Positions 12,119 through 25,219 of a DNA stretch of 64,000 nucleotides are shown piece after piece. The translations under genes and the position numbers were made by a program. Source of the stretch: Antedon mediterranea (taxonomy: Eukaryota; Echinodermata; Crinoidea; Comatulida; Antedonidae); the NCBI RefSeq assembly GCF_964355755.1, contig NW_027306095.1, positions 310,001 through 374,000 of the forward strand, in the 5' to 3' direction. Numbering within the stretch: the stretch's first letter is position 1; each line of letters opens with the position of its first letter. The notes under the pieces were generated by a model, which saw only the letters and a list, made by a program, of their open reading frames with translations, was not told the origin of the DNA and made no database searches.

Positions 12119-14329
12119 TATTTTGTGCACTTTGATGTTTTTTTGTGAAAAGTTTCATCGAAATGCACAAAATGGTCTAAAACGTCTCTAAATGCGATTT
12201 GAAGCTATTTTGTGCACTTTGTCGTTTTTGTGTGAAAAGTTTCATCGAAATGCTCAAAATGGTCTAAAACGTCTCCAAATGCGATTTGAAGCAATTTTGT
12301 GCAATTTGATGTTTTTGTGTGAAAAGTTTCATCGAAATGCACAAAATGGTCTAAAACGTCTGCAAATGCGATTTGAAGCTATTTTGTACACTTTGATGTT
12401 TTTGTGTGAAAAGTTTCATCGAAATGCACAAAATTGTCTAAAACGTCTCCAAATACGATATTAAGCTATTGTATGCACTTTGATGTTTTTGAGTGAAAAG
12501 TTTTTTCGAAATGCACAAAATGGTCTAAAACGTCTCCAAATGCGATTTGGAGCTCTTTTGTGCACTTTGATGTTTTGTGTAAAAAGTTTGCTATTTTGTG
12601 CACTTTAATGTTTTGTGTGAAAAGTTTTATCGAAATGCTCAAAATTGTCTAAAACGGTTTCAAATGTGATTTTAAGCACTTTGATATTTTTGTGTAATCA
12701 AGTTTTTTCGAAACGCACAACATGGTCTAAAACGTCTCTAAATGCAATTTGAAGCTATTTTGTGCACTTTGATGTTTTTGTGTGAAAAGTTTCATCGAAA
12801 TGCACAAAATGGTCTAAAACGTCTCTAAATGCGATTTGAAGCTATTTTGTGCACTTTGTCGTTTTTGTGTGAAAAGTTTCATCGAAATGCTCAAAATGGT
12901 CTAAAACGTCTCCAAATGCGATTTGAAGCAATTTTGTGCAATTTGATGTTTTTGTGTGAAAAGTTTCATCGAAATGCATAAAATGGTCTAAAACGTCTGC
13001 AAATGCGATTTGAAGCTATTTTGTGCACTTTGATGTTTTTTTGTGAAAAGTTTCATCGAAATGCACAAAATTGTCTAAAACGTCTCTAAATGCGATTTGA
13101 AGCTATTTTGTGCACTTTGTCGTTTTTGTGTGAAAAGTTTCATCGAAATGCTCAAAATGGTCTAAAACGTCTCCAAATGCGATTTGAAGCAATTTTGTGC
13201 ACTTTGATGTTTTTGTGTGAAAAGTTTCATCGAAATGCACAAAATGGTCTAAAACGTCTGCAAATGCGATTTGAAGCTATTTTGTGCACTTTGTCGTTTT
13301 TGTGTGAAAAGTTTTTTCGAAATGCACAAAATGGTCTAAAACGTCTCCAATTGCGATTTGAAGTTATTTTGTGCACTTTGATGTTTTGTGTGAAAAGTTT
13401 TATCGAAATGCTCAAAATGGTCTAAAACGGTTTCAAATGTGATTTTAAGCACTTTGATATTTTTGTGTAATCAAGTTTCATCGAAATGCACAAAATGGTC
13501 TAAAACGTCTGCAAATGCGATTTAAAGCTATTTTGTGCACTTTAATGTTTTGTGTGAAAAGTTTTATCAAAATTCTCAAAATGGTCTAAAACGGTTTCAA
13601 ATGTGATTTTAAGCACTTTGATGTTTTTGTGTAATCAAGTTTCATCGAAATGCACTAAATGGTTTAAAACGTCTGCAAATGCGATTTGAAGCTATTTTGT
13701 GCACTTTGATGTTTTTGTGTGAAAAGTTTCATCGAAATGCACAAAATTGTCTAAAACGTCTCCAAATACGATATTAAGCTATTGTATGCACTTTGATGTT
13801 TTTGAGTGAAAAGTTTTTTCGAAATGCACAAAAGGGTCTAAAACGTCTCCAAATGCGATTTGGAGCTCTTTTGTGCACTTTGATGTTTTGTGTAAAAAGT
13901 TTGCTATTTTGTGCACTTTAATGTTTTGTGTGAAAAGTTTTATCGAAATGCTCAAAATTGTCTAAAACGGTTTCAAATGTGATTTTAAGCACTTTGATAT
14001 TTTTGTGTAATCAAGTTTTTTCGAAATGCACAACATGGTCTAAAACGTCTCCAAATGCGATTTGAAGCTATTTTGTGCACTTTGATGTTTTTGTGTGAAA
14101 AGTTTCATCGAAATGCACAAAATGGTCTAAAACGTCTCTAAATGCGATTTGAAGCTATTTTGTGCACTTTGATGTTTTTGTGTGAAAAGTTTCATCGAAA
14201 TGCACAAAATGGTCTAAAACGTCTCTAAATGCGATTTGAAGCTATTTTGTGCACTTTGTCGTTTTTGTGTGAAAAGTTTCATCGAAATGCTCAAAATGGT
14301 CTAAAACGTCTCCAAATGCGATTTGAAGC
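12119..14329 (+). repeat. 3534-bp unit, copy 2 (truncated to 2211 bp)
   Basis: Features of copy 1 recur at +3534 bp: 8658 to 12192, 9556 to 13090, 9693 to 13227, and GAGCTC 10329 to 13863. The match runs to about 14416, then shifts to the start of the next copy, because features at 12192, 12550 and 13090 recur at +2211 bp. The segment corresponding to about 10.8-12.1 kb of copy 1 is therefore missing. Private changes include TTTTGTACAC near 12385 and ATGCAATTTG near 12742. Confidence 0.88.
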
Positions 14330-17300
14330 TATTTTGTGCACTTTGATGTTTTTTTGTGAAAAGTTTCATCGAAATGCACAAAATGGTCTAAAACGTCTCT
14401 AAATGCGATTTGAAGCTATTTTGTGCACTTTGTCGTTTTTGTGTGAAAAGTTTCATCGAAATGCTCAAAATGGTCTAAAACGTCTCCAAATGCGATTTGA
14501 AGCAATTTTGTGCAATTTGATGTTTTTGTGTGAAAAGTTTCATCGAAATGCACAAAATGGTCTAAAACGTCTGCAAATGCGATTTGAAGCTATTTTGTGC
14601 ACTTTGATGTTTTTGTGTGAAAAGTTTCATCGAAATGCACAAAATTGTCTAAAACGTCTCCAAATACGATATTAAGCTATTGTATGCACTTTGATGTTTT
14701 TGAGTGAAAAGTTTTTTCGAAATGCACAAAATGGTCTAAAACGTCTCCAAATGCGATTTGGAGCTCTTTTGTGCACTTTGATGTTTTGTGTAAAAAGTTT
14801 GCTATTTTGTGCACTTTAATGTTTTGTGTGAAAAGTTTTATCGAAATGCTCAAAATTGTCTAAAACGGTTTCAAATGTGATTTTAAGCACTTTGATATTT
14901 TTGTGTAATCAAGTTTTTTCGAAACGCACAACATGGTCTAAAACGTCTCTAAATGCGATTTGAAGCTATTTTGTGCACTTTGATGTTTTTTTGTGAAAAG
15001 TTTCATCGAAATGCACAAAATGGTCTAAAACGTCTCTAAATGCGATTTGAAGCTATTTTGTGCACTTTGTCGTTTTTGTGTGAAAAGTTTCATCGAAATG
15101 CTCAAAATGGTCTAAAACGTCTCCAAATGCGATTTGAAGCAATTTTGTGCAATTTGATGTTTTTGTGTGAAAAGTTTCATCGAAATGCACAAAATGGTCT
15201 AAAACGTCTGCAAATGCGATTTGAAGCTATTTTGTGCACTTTGATGTTTTTTTGTGAAAAGTTTCATCGAAATGCACAAAATTGTCTAAAACGTCTCTAA
15301 ATGCGATTTGAAGCTATTTTGTGCACTTTGTCGTTTTTGTGTGAAAAGTTTCATCGAAATGCTCAAAATGGTCTAAAACGTCTCCAAATGCGATTTGAAG
15401 CAATTTTGTGCACTTTGATGTTTTTGTGTGAAAAGTTTCATCGAAATGCACAAAATGGTCTAAAACGTCTGCAAATGCGATTTGAAGCTATTTTGTGCAC
15501 TTTGTCGTTTTTGTGTGAAAAGTTTTTTCGAAATGCACAAAATGGTCTAAAACGTCTCCAATTGCGATTTGAAGTTATTTTGTGCACTTTGATGTTTTGT
15601 AATCAAGTTTCATCGAAATGCACAAAATGGTCTAAAACGTCTGCAAATGCGATTTAAAGCTATTTTGTGCACTTTAATGTTTTGTGTGAAAAGTTTTATC
15701 AAAATTCTCAAAATGGTCTAAAACGGTTTCAAATGTGATTTTAAGCACTTTGATGTTTTTGTGTAATCAAGTTTCATCGAAATGCACTAAATGGTTTAAA
15801 ACGTCTGCAAATGCGATTTGAAGCTATTTTGTGCACTTTGATGTTTTTGTGTGAAAAGTTTCATCGAAATGCACAAAATTGTCTAAAACGTCTCCAAATA
15901 CGATATTAAGCTATTGTATGCACTTTGATGTTTTTGAGTGAAAAGTTTTTTCGAAATGCACAAAAGGGTCTAAAACGTCTCCAAATGCGATTTGGAGCTC
16001 TTTTGTGCACTTTGATATTTTGTGTAAAAAGTTTGCTATTTTGTGCACTTTAATGTTTTGTGTGAAAAGTTTTATCGAAATGCTCAAAATTGTCTAAAAC
16101 GGTTTCAAATGTGATTTTAAGCACTTTGATATTTTTGTGTAATCAAGTTTTTTCGAAATGCACAACATGGTCTAAAACGTCTCCAAATGCGATTTGAAGC
16201 TATTTTGTGCACTTTGATGTTTTTGTGTGAAAAGTTTCATCGAAATGCACAAAATGGTCTAAAACGTCTCTAAATGCGATTTGAAGCTATTTTGTGCACT
16301 TTGATGTTTTTGTGTGAAAAGTTTCATCGAAATGCACAAAATGGTCTAAAACGTCTCTAAATGCGATTTGAAGCTATTTTGTGCACTTTGTCGTTTTTGT
16401 GTGAAAAGTTTCATCGAAATGCTCAAAATGGTCTAAAACGTCTCCAAATGCGATTTGAAGCTATTTTGTGCACTTTGATGTTTTTTTGTGAAAAGTTTCA
16501 TCGAAATGCACAAAATGGTCTAAAACGTCTCTAAATGCGATTTGAAGCTGTTTTGTGCACTTTGATGTTTTTGTGTGAAAAGTTTCATCGAAATGCACAA
16601 AATGGTCTAAAACGTCTCTAAATGCGATTTGAAGCTATTTTGTGCACTTTGGTGTTTTTTTGTGAAAAGTTTCATCGAAATGCACAAAATGGTCTAAAAC
16701 GTCTCTAAATCCGATTTGAAGCTATTTTGTGCACTTTGTCGTTTTTGTGTGAAAAGTTTCATCGAAATGCTCAAAATGGTCTAAAACGTCTCCAAATGCG
16801 ATTTGAAGCAATTTTGTGCAATTTGATGTTTTTGTGTGAAAAGTTTCATCGAAATGCACAAAATGGTCTAAAACGTCTCCAAATGCGATTTGAAGCTATT
16901 TTGTGCACTTTGATGTTTTTTTGTGAAAAGTTACATCGAAATGCACAAAATTGTCTAAAACGTCTCTAAATCCGATTTGAAGCTATTTTGTGCACTTTGT
17001 CGTTTTTGTGTGAAAAGTTTCATCGAAATGCTCAAAATGGTCTAAAACGTCTCCAAATGCGATTTGAAGCAATTTTGTGCACTTTGATGTTTTTGTGTGA
17101 AAAGTTTCATCGAAATGCACAAAATGGTCTAAAACGTCTGCAAATGCGATTTGAAGCTATTTTATGCACTTTGTCGTTTTTGTGTGAAAAGTTTTTTCGA
17201 AATGCACAAAATGGTCTAAAACGTCTCCAATTGCGATTTGAAGTTATTTTGTGCACTTTGATGTTTTGTGTGAAAAGTTTTATCGAAATGCTCAAAATGG

Positions 17301-17784
17301 TCTAAAACGGTTTCAAATGTGATTTTAAGCACTTTGATATTTTTGTGTAATCAAGTTTCATCGAAATGCACAAAATGGTCTAAAACGTCTGCAAATGCGA
17401 TTTAAAGCTATTTTGTGCACTTTAATGTTTTGTGTGAAAAGTTTTATCGAAATTCTCAAAATGGTCTAAAACGGTTTCAAATGTGATTTTAAGCACTTTG
17501 ATTTTTTTGTGTAATCAAGTTTCATCGAAATGCACAAAATGGTTTAAAACGTCTGCAAATGCGATTTGAAGCTATTTTGTGCACTTTGATGTTTTTGTGT
17601 GAAAAGTTTCATCGAAATGCACAAAATTGTCTAAAACGTCTCCAAATACGATATTAAGCTATTGTATGCACTTTGATGTTTTTGAGTGAAAAGTTTTTTC
17701 GAAATGCACAAAATGGTCTAAAACGTCTCCCAATGCGATTTGGAGCTCTTTTGTGCACTTTGATGTTTTGTGTAAAAAGTTTGC
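14330..17784 (+). repeat. 3534-bp unit, copy 3 (79 bp shorter)
   Basis: Up to about 15599 the copy matches copy 2 at +2211 bp (12192 to 14403, 13090 to 15301). Beyond that it matches copy 1 at +5666 bp (11322 to 16988, 11441 to 17107, GAGCTC 12077 to 17743). Since 3534 + 2211 = 5745, the 79-bp shortfall is explained by the deletion at 15599. Unlike copy 2 it keeps the distal third of the unit, including the GAAGCTGTTTTG variant at 16545 that matches 10879. Confidence 0.88.
15590..15612 (+). other. 79-bp deletion scar fusing a B and a C monomer
   Basis: The sequence reads GATGTTTTGTAATCAAG. The sister copies at 9847 and 13381 have GATGTTTTGTGTGAAAAG, then a B/C boundary, then GATATTTTTGTGTAATCAAG. 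Exactly 79 bp are missing, from the GTGTGAAAAG of one monomer to the TTTTTGT of the next. Short TTTTGTGT homology is present at both ends, consistent with slippage or microhomology-mediated loss. Confidence 0.88.
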
Positions 17785-18690
17785 TATTTTGTGCACTTTA
17801 ATGTTTTGTGTGAAAAATTTTATCGAAATGCTCAAAATTGTCTAAAACGGTTTCAAATGTGATTTTAAGCACTTTGATATTTTTGTGTAATCAAGTTTTT
17901 TCGAAATGCACAACATGGTCTAAAACGTCTCCAAATGCGATTTGAAGCTATTTTGTGCACTTTGATGTTTTTGTGTGAAAAGTTTCATCGAAATACACAA
18001 AATGGTCTAAAACGTCTCTAAATGCGATTTGAAGCTATTTCGTACACTTTGATGTTTTTGTGTGTAAAGTTTTATCGAAATTCTCAAAATGGTCTAAAAC
18101 AGTTTCAAATGTGATTTTAAGCACTTTGATGTTTTTGTGTAATCAAGTTTCATCGAAATGCACAAAATGGTTTAAAACGTCTGCAAATGCGATTTGAAGC
18201 TATTTTGTGCACTTTGATGTTTTTGTGTGAAAAGTTTCATCGAAATGCACAAAATTGTCTAAAACGTCTCCAAATACGATATTAAGCTATTGTATGCACT
18301 TTGATGTTTTTGAGTGAAAAGTTTTTTCGAAATGCACAAAATGGTCTAAAACGTCTCCCAATGCGATTTGGAGCTCTTTTGTGCACTTTGATGTTTTGGG
18401 TAAAAAGTTTGCTATTTTGTGCACTTTAATGTTTTGTGTGAAAAGTTTTATCGAAATGCTCAAAATTGTCTAAAACGGTTTCAAATGTGATTTTAAGTAC
18501 TTTGATATTTTTGTGTAATCAAGTTTTTTCGAAATGCACAACATGGTCTAAAACGTCTCCAAATGCGATTTGAAGCTATTTTGTGCACTTTGATGTTTTT
18601 GTGTGAAAAGTTTCATCGAAATACACAAAATGGTCTAAAACGTCTCTAAATGCGATTTGAAGCTATTTTGTGCACTTTGATGTTTTTGTG
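17440..18690 (+). repeat. 628-bp tandem duplication, two copies
   Basis: CTCCCAATGCGATTTGG at 17727 recurs at 18355, GAGCTC at 17743 recurs at 18371, and the GGTTTAAAAC C/A boundary at 17541 recurs at 18169. The join near 18040-18070 is a chimeric monomer (TATTTCGTACAC, then TGTGTGTAAAGTTTTATCG) in which an A-type 5' half runs into a B-type 3' half. Confidence 0.82.
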
Positions 18691-21404
18691 TGAAAAGTTT
18701 CATCGAAATGCACAAAATGGTCTAAAACGTCTCTAAATGCGATTTGAAGCTATTTTGTGCACTTTGATGTTTTTGTGTGAAAAGTTTCATCGAAATGCAC
18801 AAAATTGTCTAAAACGTCTCCAAATACGATATTAAGCTATTGTATGCACTTTGTTGTTTTTGAGTGAAAAGTTTTTTCGAAATGCACAAAATTGTCTAAA
18901 ACGTCCCCAAATGCGATTTGGAGCTCTTTTGTGCACTTTGATGTTTTGTGTAAAAAGTTTGCTATTTTGTGCACTTTAATGTTTTGTGTGAAAAGTTTTA
19001 TCGAAATGCTCAAAATTGTCTAAAACGGTTTCAAATGTGATTTTAAGCACTTTGATATTTTTGTGTAATCAAGTTTTTTCGAAATGCACAACATGGTCTA
19101 AAACGTCTCCAAATGCGATTTGAAGCTATTTAGTGCACTTTGATGTTTTTGTGTGAAAAGTTTCATCGAAATGCACAAAATGGTCTAAAACGTCTCTAAA
19201 TGCGATTTGAAGCTATTTTGTGCACTTTGTCGTTTTTGTGTGAAAAGTTTTTTCGAAATGCACAAAATGGTCTAAAACGTCTCCAATTGCGATTTGAAGT
19301 TATTTTGTGCACTTTGATGTTTTGTGTGAAAAGTTTTATCGAAATGCTCAAAATGGTCTAAAACGGTTTCAAATGTGATTTTAAGCACTTTGATGTTTTT
19401 GTGTAATCAAGTTTCATCGAAATGCACAAAATGGTTTAAAACGTCTGCAAATGCGATTTGAAGCTATTTTGTGCACTTTGATGTTTTTGTGTGAAAAGTT
19501 TCATCGAAATGCACAAAATTGTCTAAAACGTCTCCAAATACGATATTAAGCTATTATATGCACTTTGATGTTTTTGAGTGAAAAGTTTTTTCGAAATGCA
19601 CAAAATGTTCTAAAACGTCTCCAAATGCCATTTGGAGCTCTTTTGTGCACTTTAATTTTTTTTGTGTAAAAAGTTTGCTATTTTGTGCACTTTTAATGTT
19701 TTGTGTGAAAAGTTTTATCGAAATGCTCAAAATTGTCTAAAACGGTTTCAAATGTGATTTTAAGCACTTTGATATTTTTGTGTAATCAAGTTTTTTCGAA
19801 ATGCACAACATGGTCTAAAACGTCTCCAAATGCGATTTGAAGCTATTTTGTGCACTTTGATGTTTTTGTGTGAAAAGTTTCATCGAAATGCACAAAATGG
19901 TCTAAAACGTCTCTAAATGCGATTTGAAGCTATTTTGTGCACTTTGATGTTTTTGTGTGAAAAGTTTCATCGAAATGCACAAAATGGTCTAAAACGTCTC
20001 TAAATGCGATTTGAAGCTATTTTGTGCACTTTGTCGTTTTTGTGTGAAAAGTTTCATCGAAATGCTCAAAATGGTCTAAAACGTCTCCAAATGCGATTTG
20101 AAGCTATTTTGTGCACTTTGATGTTTTTTTCTGAAAAGTTTCATCGAAATAAACAAAATGGTCTAAAACGTCTCTAAATGCGATTTGAAGCTATTTTGTG
20201 CACTTTGATGTTTTTGTGTGAAAAGTTTCATCGAAATGCACAAAATGGTCTAAAACGTCTCTAAATGCGATTTGAAGCTATTTTGTGCACTTTGATGTTT
20301 TTTTGTGAAAAGTTTTATCGAAATTCTCAAAATGGTCTAAAACGGTTTCAAATGTGATTTTAAGCACTTTTATGTTTTTGTGTAATCAAGTTTCATCGAA
20401 ATGCACTAAATGGTTTAAAACGTCTGCAAATGCGATTTGAAGCTATTTTGTGCACTTTGATGTTTTTGTGTGAAAAGTTTCATCGAAATGCACTAAATTG
20501 TCTAAAACGTCTCCAAATACGATATTAAACTATTGTATGCACTTTGATGTTTTTGAGTGAAAAGTTTTTTCGAAATGCACAAAATGGTCTAAAACGTCTC
20601 CAAATGCGATTTGGAGCTCTTTTGTGCACTTTGATGTTTTGTGTAAAAAGTTTGCTATTTTGTGCACTTTAATGTTTTGTGTGAAAAGTTTTATCGAAAT
20701 GCTCAAAATGGTCTAAAACGGTTTCAAATGTGATTTTAAGCACTTTGATATTTTTGTGTAATCAAGTTTCATCGAAATGCACAAAATGGTCTAAAACGTC
20801 TGCAAATGCGATTTAAAGCTATTTTGTGCACTTTGATGTTTTTGTGTGAAAAGTTTCATCGAAATGCACAAAATGGTCTAAAACGTCTCTAAATGCGATT
20901 TGAAGCTATTTTGTGCACTTTGATGTTTTTGTGTGAAAAGTTTCATCGAAATGCACAAAATGGTCTAAAACGTCTCTAAATGCGATTTGAAGCTATTTTG
21001 TGCACTTTGATGTTTTTGTGTGAAAACTTTCATCGAAATGCTCAAAATGGTCTAAAACGTCTCCAAATGCGATTTGAAGCTATTTTGTGCACTTTGATGT
21101 TTTTTTCTGAAAAGTTTCATCGAAATGCACAAAAATGGTCTAAAACGTCTCTAAATGCGATTTGAAGCTATTTTGTGCACTTTGATGTTTTTGTGTGAAA
21201 AGTTTCATCGAAATGCACAAAATGGTCTAAAACGTCTCTAAATGCGATTTGAAGCTATTTTGTGCACTTTGATGTTTTTTTGTGAAAAGTTTCATCGAAA
21301 TGCACAAAATGGTCTAAAACGTCTCTAAATGCGATTTGAAGCTATTTTGTGCACTTTGTCGTTTTTGTGTGAAAAGTTTCATTGAAATGCTCAAAATGGT
21401 CTAA
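18691..21404 (+). repeat. Mosaic satellite segment, A/B/C/D/E monomers
   Basis: GAGCTC sites lie at 18921, 19635 and 20614. The stretch 17.7-20.1 kb resembles the 2419-bp unit at an offset near 14366, including the unusual ATGCCATTTGG E monomer at 19624. The stretch 20.1-21.2 kb is mostly A monomers, some with the rare TTTTTTTCTGAAAAG variant (20123, 21108). One monomer near 20153 has AAACAAAATGG in place of GCACAAAATGG. I see no clean tandem period above one monomer within 20.1-21.4 kb. Confidence 0.85.
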
Positions 21405-24400
21405 AACGTCTCCAAATGCGATTTGAAGCAATTTTGTGCACTTTGATGTTTTTGTGTGAAAAGTTTCATCGAAATGCACAAAATGATCTAAAACGTCTGC
21501 AAATGCGATTTGAAGCTATTTTGTGCACTTTGATGTTTTTTTGTGAAAAGTTTCATCGAAAGGCACAAAATTGTCTAAAACGTCTCTAAATGCGATTTGA
21601 AGCTATTTTGTGCACTTTGTCGTTTTTGTGTGAAAAGTTTCATCGAAATGCTCAAAATGGTCTAAAACGGTTTCAAATGTGATTTTGTGCACTTTGATGT
21701 TTTTGTGTAATCAAGTTTCATCGAAATGCACAAAATGGTTTAAAACGTCTGCAAATGCGATTTGAAGCTATTTTGTGCACTTTGATGTTTTGTGTAATCC
21801 AGTTTCATCGAAATGTACAAAATTGTCTAAAACCTCTCAAAATGCGATTTGAAGCTATTTTGTGCACTTTGATGTTTTTGTGTGAAAAGTTTCATCGAAA
21901 TGCACAAAATTGTCTAAAACGTCTCCAAATACGATATTAAGCTATTGTATGCACTTTGATGTTTTTGAGTGAAAAGTTTTTTCGAAATGCACAAAATGGT
22001 CTAAAACGTCTCCAAATGCGATTTGGAGCTCTTTTGTGCACTTTGATGTTTTGTGTAAAAAGTTTGCTATTTTGTGCACTTTAATGTTTTGTGTGAAAAG
22101 TTTTATCGAAATGCTCAAAATTGTCTAAAACGGTTTCAAATGTGATTTTAAGCACTTTGATATTTTTGTGTAATCAAGTTTTTTCGAAATGCACAACATG
22201 GTCTAAAACGTCTCCAAATGCGATTTGAAGCTATTTTGTGCACTTTGATGTTTTTGTGTGAAAAGTTTCATCGAAATGCACAAAATGGTCTCAAACGTCT
22301 GGAAATGCGAGTTGAAGCTATTTTGTGCACTTTGTCGTTTTTGTGTGAAAAGTATATTCGAAATGCTCAAAATGGTCTAAAACGTCTCCAAATGCGATTT
22401 GAAGCTATTTTGTGATTTTAAGAACTTTGATGTTTTTGTGTGAAAAGTTTCATCGAAATGCACAAAATGGTCTAAATGCGATTTGAAGCTATTTTGTGCA
22501 CTTTGATGTTTTTTTGTGAAAAGTTTCATCGAAATGCACAAAATGGTCTAAAACGTCTCCAAATACGATATTAAGCTATTGTATGTATGTTGATGTTTTT
22601 GTGTGAAAAGTTTTATCGAAATGCTCAAAATGGTCTAAAACGGTTTCAAATGTGATTTTAAGCACTTTGATGTTTTTGTGTAATCAAGTTTCATCGAAAT
22701 GCACAAAATGGTCTAAAACATCTGCAAATGCGATTTTAAGCTATTTTGTGCACTTTCATGTTTTGTGTGAAAAGTTTTATCGAAATGCTCAAAATGGTCT
22801 AAAACGGTTTCAAATGTGATTTTAAGCACTTTGATATTTTTGTGTAATCAAGTTTCATCGAAATGCACCAAATTGTCTAAAACGTCTGCAAATGCGATTT
22901 GAAGCTATTTTGTGCACTTTGATGTTTTTGTGTGAAAAGTTTCATCGAAATGCACAAAATGGTCTAAAACGTCTCCAAATATGATATTAAGCTATTGTAT
23001 GCACTTTGTTGTTTTTATCTGAAAAGTTTTCACGAAATGCACAAAAGATCTAAAACGTCTCTAAATGCGATTTGAAGTTATTTTGTGCACTTTAATGTTT
23101 TGTGTGAAAAGTTTTATCGAAATGCACAAAATGGTCTAAAACGTCTCCAAATGCGATTTGAAGCAATTTTGTGCACTTTGATGTTTTTGTGTGAAAAGTT
23201 TCATCGAAATGCACAAAATGATCTAAAACGTCTGCAAATGCGATTTGAAGCTATTTTGTGCACTTTGATGTTTTTTTGTGAAAAGTTTCATCGAAAGGCA
23301 CAAAATTGTCTAAAACGTCTCTAAATGCGATTTGAAGCTATTTTGTGCACTTTGTCGTTTTTGTGTGAAAAGTTTCATCGAAATGCTCAAAATGGTCTAA
23401 AACGGTTTCAAATGTGATTTTGTGCACTTTGATGTTTTTGTGTAATCAAGTTTCATCGAAATGCACAAAATGGTTTAAAACGTCTGCAAATGCGATTTGA
23501 AGCTATTTTGTGCACTTTGATGTTTTGTGTAATCCAGTTTCATCGAAATGTACAAAATTGTCTAAAACCTCTCAAAATGCGATTTGAAGCTATTTTGTGC
23601 ACTTTGATGTTTTTGTGTGAAAAGTTTCATCGAAATGCACAAAATTGTCTAAAACGTCTCCAAATACGATATTAAGCTATTGTATGCACTTTGATGTTTT
23701 TGAGTGAAAAGTTTTTTCGAAATGCACAAAATGGTCTAAAACGTCTCCAAATGCGATTTGGAGCTCTTTTGTGCACTTTGATGTTTTGTGTAAAAAGTTT
23801 GCTATTTTGTGCACTTTAATGTTTTGTGTGAAAAGTTTTATCGAAATGCTCAAAATTGTCTAAAACGGTTTCAAATGTGATTTTAAGCACTTTGATATTT
23901 TTGTGTAATCAAGTTTTTTCGAAATGCACAACATGGTCTAAAACGTCTCCAAATGCGATTTGAAGCTATTTTGTGCACTTTGATGTTTTTGTGTGAAAAG
24001 TTTCATCGAAATGCACAAAATGGTCTCAAACGTCTGGAAATGCGAGTTGAAGCTATTTTGTGCACTTTGTCGTTTTTGTGTGAAAAGTATATTCGAAATG
24101 CTCAAAATGGTCTAAAACGTCTCCAAATGCGATTTGAAGCTATTTTGTGATTTTAAGAACTTTGATGTTTTTGTGTGAAAAGTTTCATCGAAATGCACAA
24201 AATGGTCTAAATGCGATTTGAAGCTATTTTGTGCACTTTGATGTTTTTTTGTGAAAAGTTTCATCGAAATGCACAAAATGGTCTAAAACGTCTCCAAATA
24301 CGATATTAAGCTATTGTATGTATGTTGATGTTTTTGTGTGAAAAGTTTTATCGAAATGCTCAAAATGGTCTAAAACGGTTTCAAATGTGATTTTAAGCAC

Positions 24401-24898
24401 TTTGATGTTTTTGTGTAATCAAGTTTCATCGAAATGCACAAAATGGTCTAAAACATCTGCAAATGCGATTTTAAGCTATTTTGTGCACTTTCATGTTTTG
24501 TGTGAAAAGTTTTATCGAAATGCTCAAAATGGTCTAAAACGGTTTCAAATGTGATTTTAAGCACTTTGATATTTTTGTGTAATCAAGTTTCATCGAAATG
24601 CACCAAATTGTCTAAAACGTCTGCAAATGCGATTTGAAGCTATTTTGTGCACTTTGATGTTTTTGTGTGAAAAGTTTCATCGAAATGCACAAAATGGTCT
24701 AAAACGTCTCCAAATATGATATTAAGCTATTGTATGCACTTTGTTGTTTTTATCTGAAAAGTTTTCACGAAATGCACAAAAGATCTAAAACGTCTCTAAA
24801 TGCGATTTGAAGTTATTTTGTGCACTTTAATGTTTTGTGTGAAAAGTTTTATCGAAATGCACAAAATGGTCTAAAACGTCTCCAAATGCGATTTGAAG
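21405..24898 (+). repeat. 1735-bp tandem duplication, two copies
   Basis: Exact +1735 bp recurrences include the AAATGATCTAAAACG variant (21485 to 23220), frames at 21755 and 22218 (to 23490 and 23953), GAGCTC 22026 to 23761, and the unusual GTCTGGAAATGCGAGTTG and AGTATATTCG monomers. Copy 1 is about 21405-23139 and copy 2 about 23140-24898. The unit includes odd monomers: a 5' half joined to a C-type tail (TATTTTGTGATTTTAAGAACTTTG, 22403-22426), a short monomer lacking AACGTCT near 22475, and GTATGTATGTTGATG near 22582. Confidence 0.9.
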
Positions 24899-25219
24899 CT
24901 ATTTTGTGCACTTTGATGTTTTGTGTGAAAAGTTTCACCAAAATGCACAAAATGGTCTAAAACGTCTCCAAATCCGTTTTGAAGCTAATCTAAGCACTTT
25001 GATGTTGTTATGTTAAACAAGTTTTTTCGAAATGCACAAAATGGTCTAAAACGTCTCCAAATACGATATAAGCTCTTTTGTGCACTTTGATGTTTTGTGT
25101 AATAAGTTTTATAGAAACGCACAAAATGGTCTAAAACGGTTTCAAATGTGATTTTAAGCACTTTGATATTTTTGTTTAACCAAGTTTCATCGAAATGCAC
25201 ATAATGGTCTAAAACGTCT
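24899..25219 (+). repeat. Most degenerate satellite monomers in the window
   Basis: These monomers carry many private changes: TTTCACCAAAATG (24939), CCGTTTTGAAGCTAATCTAAGC (24973-24994), TTGTTATGTTAAACAAG (25005), GATATAAGCTC (25063, where a C-type core lost two bases and the SacI site), AATAAGTTTTATAGAAACGC (25101-25120) and TTTTTGTTTAACCAAG (25169). They are still recognisable as A, D, E and C forms. Their divergence contrasts with the near-identical blocks on either side. The minus-strand open frame across 24985-25272 results from indels and is not a gene. Confidence 0.85.
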
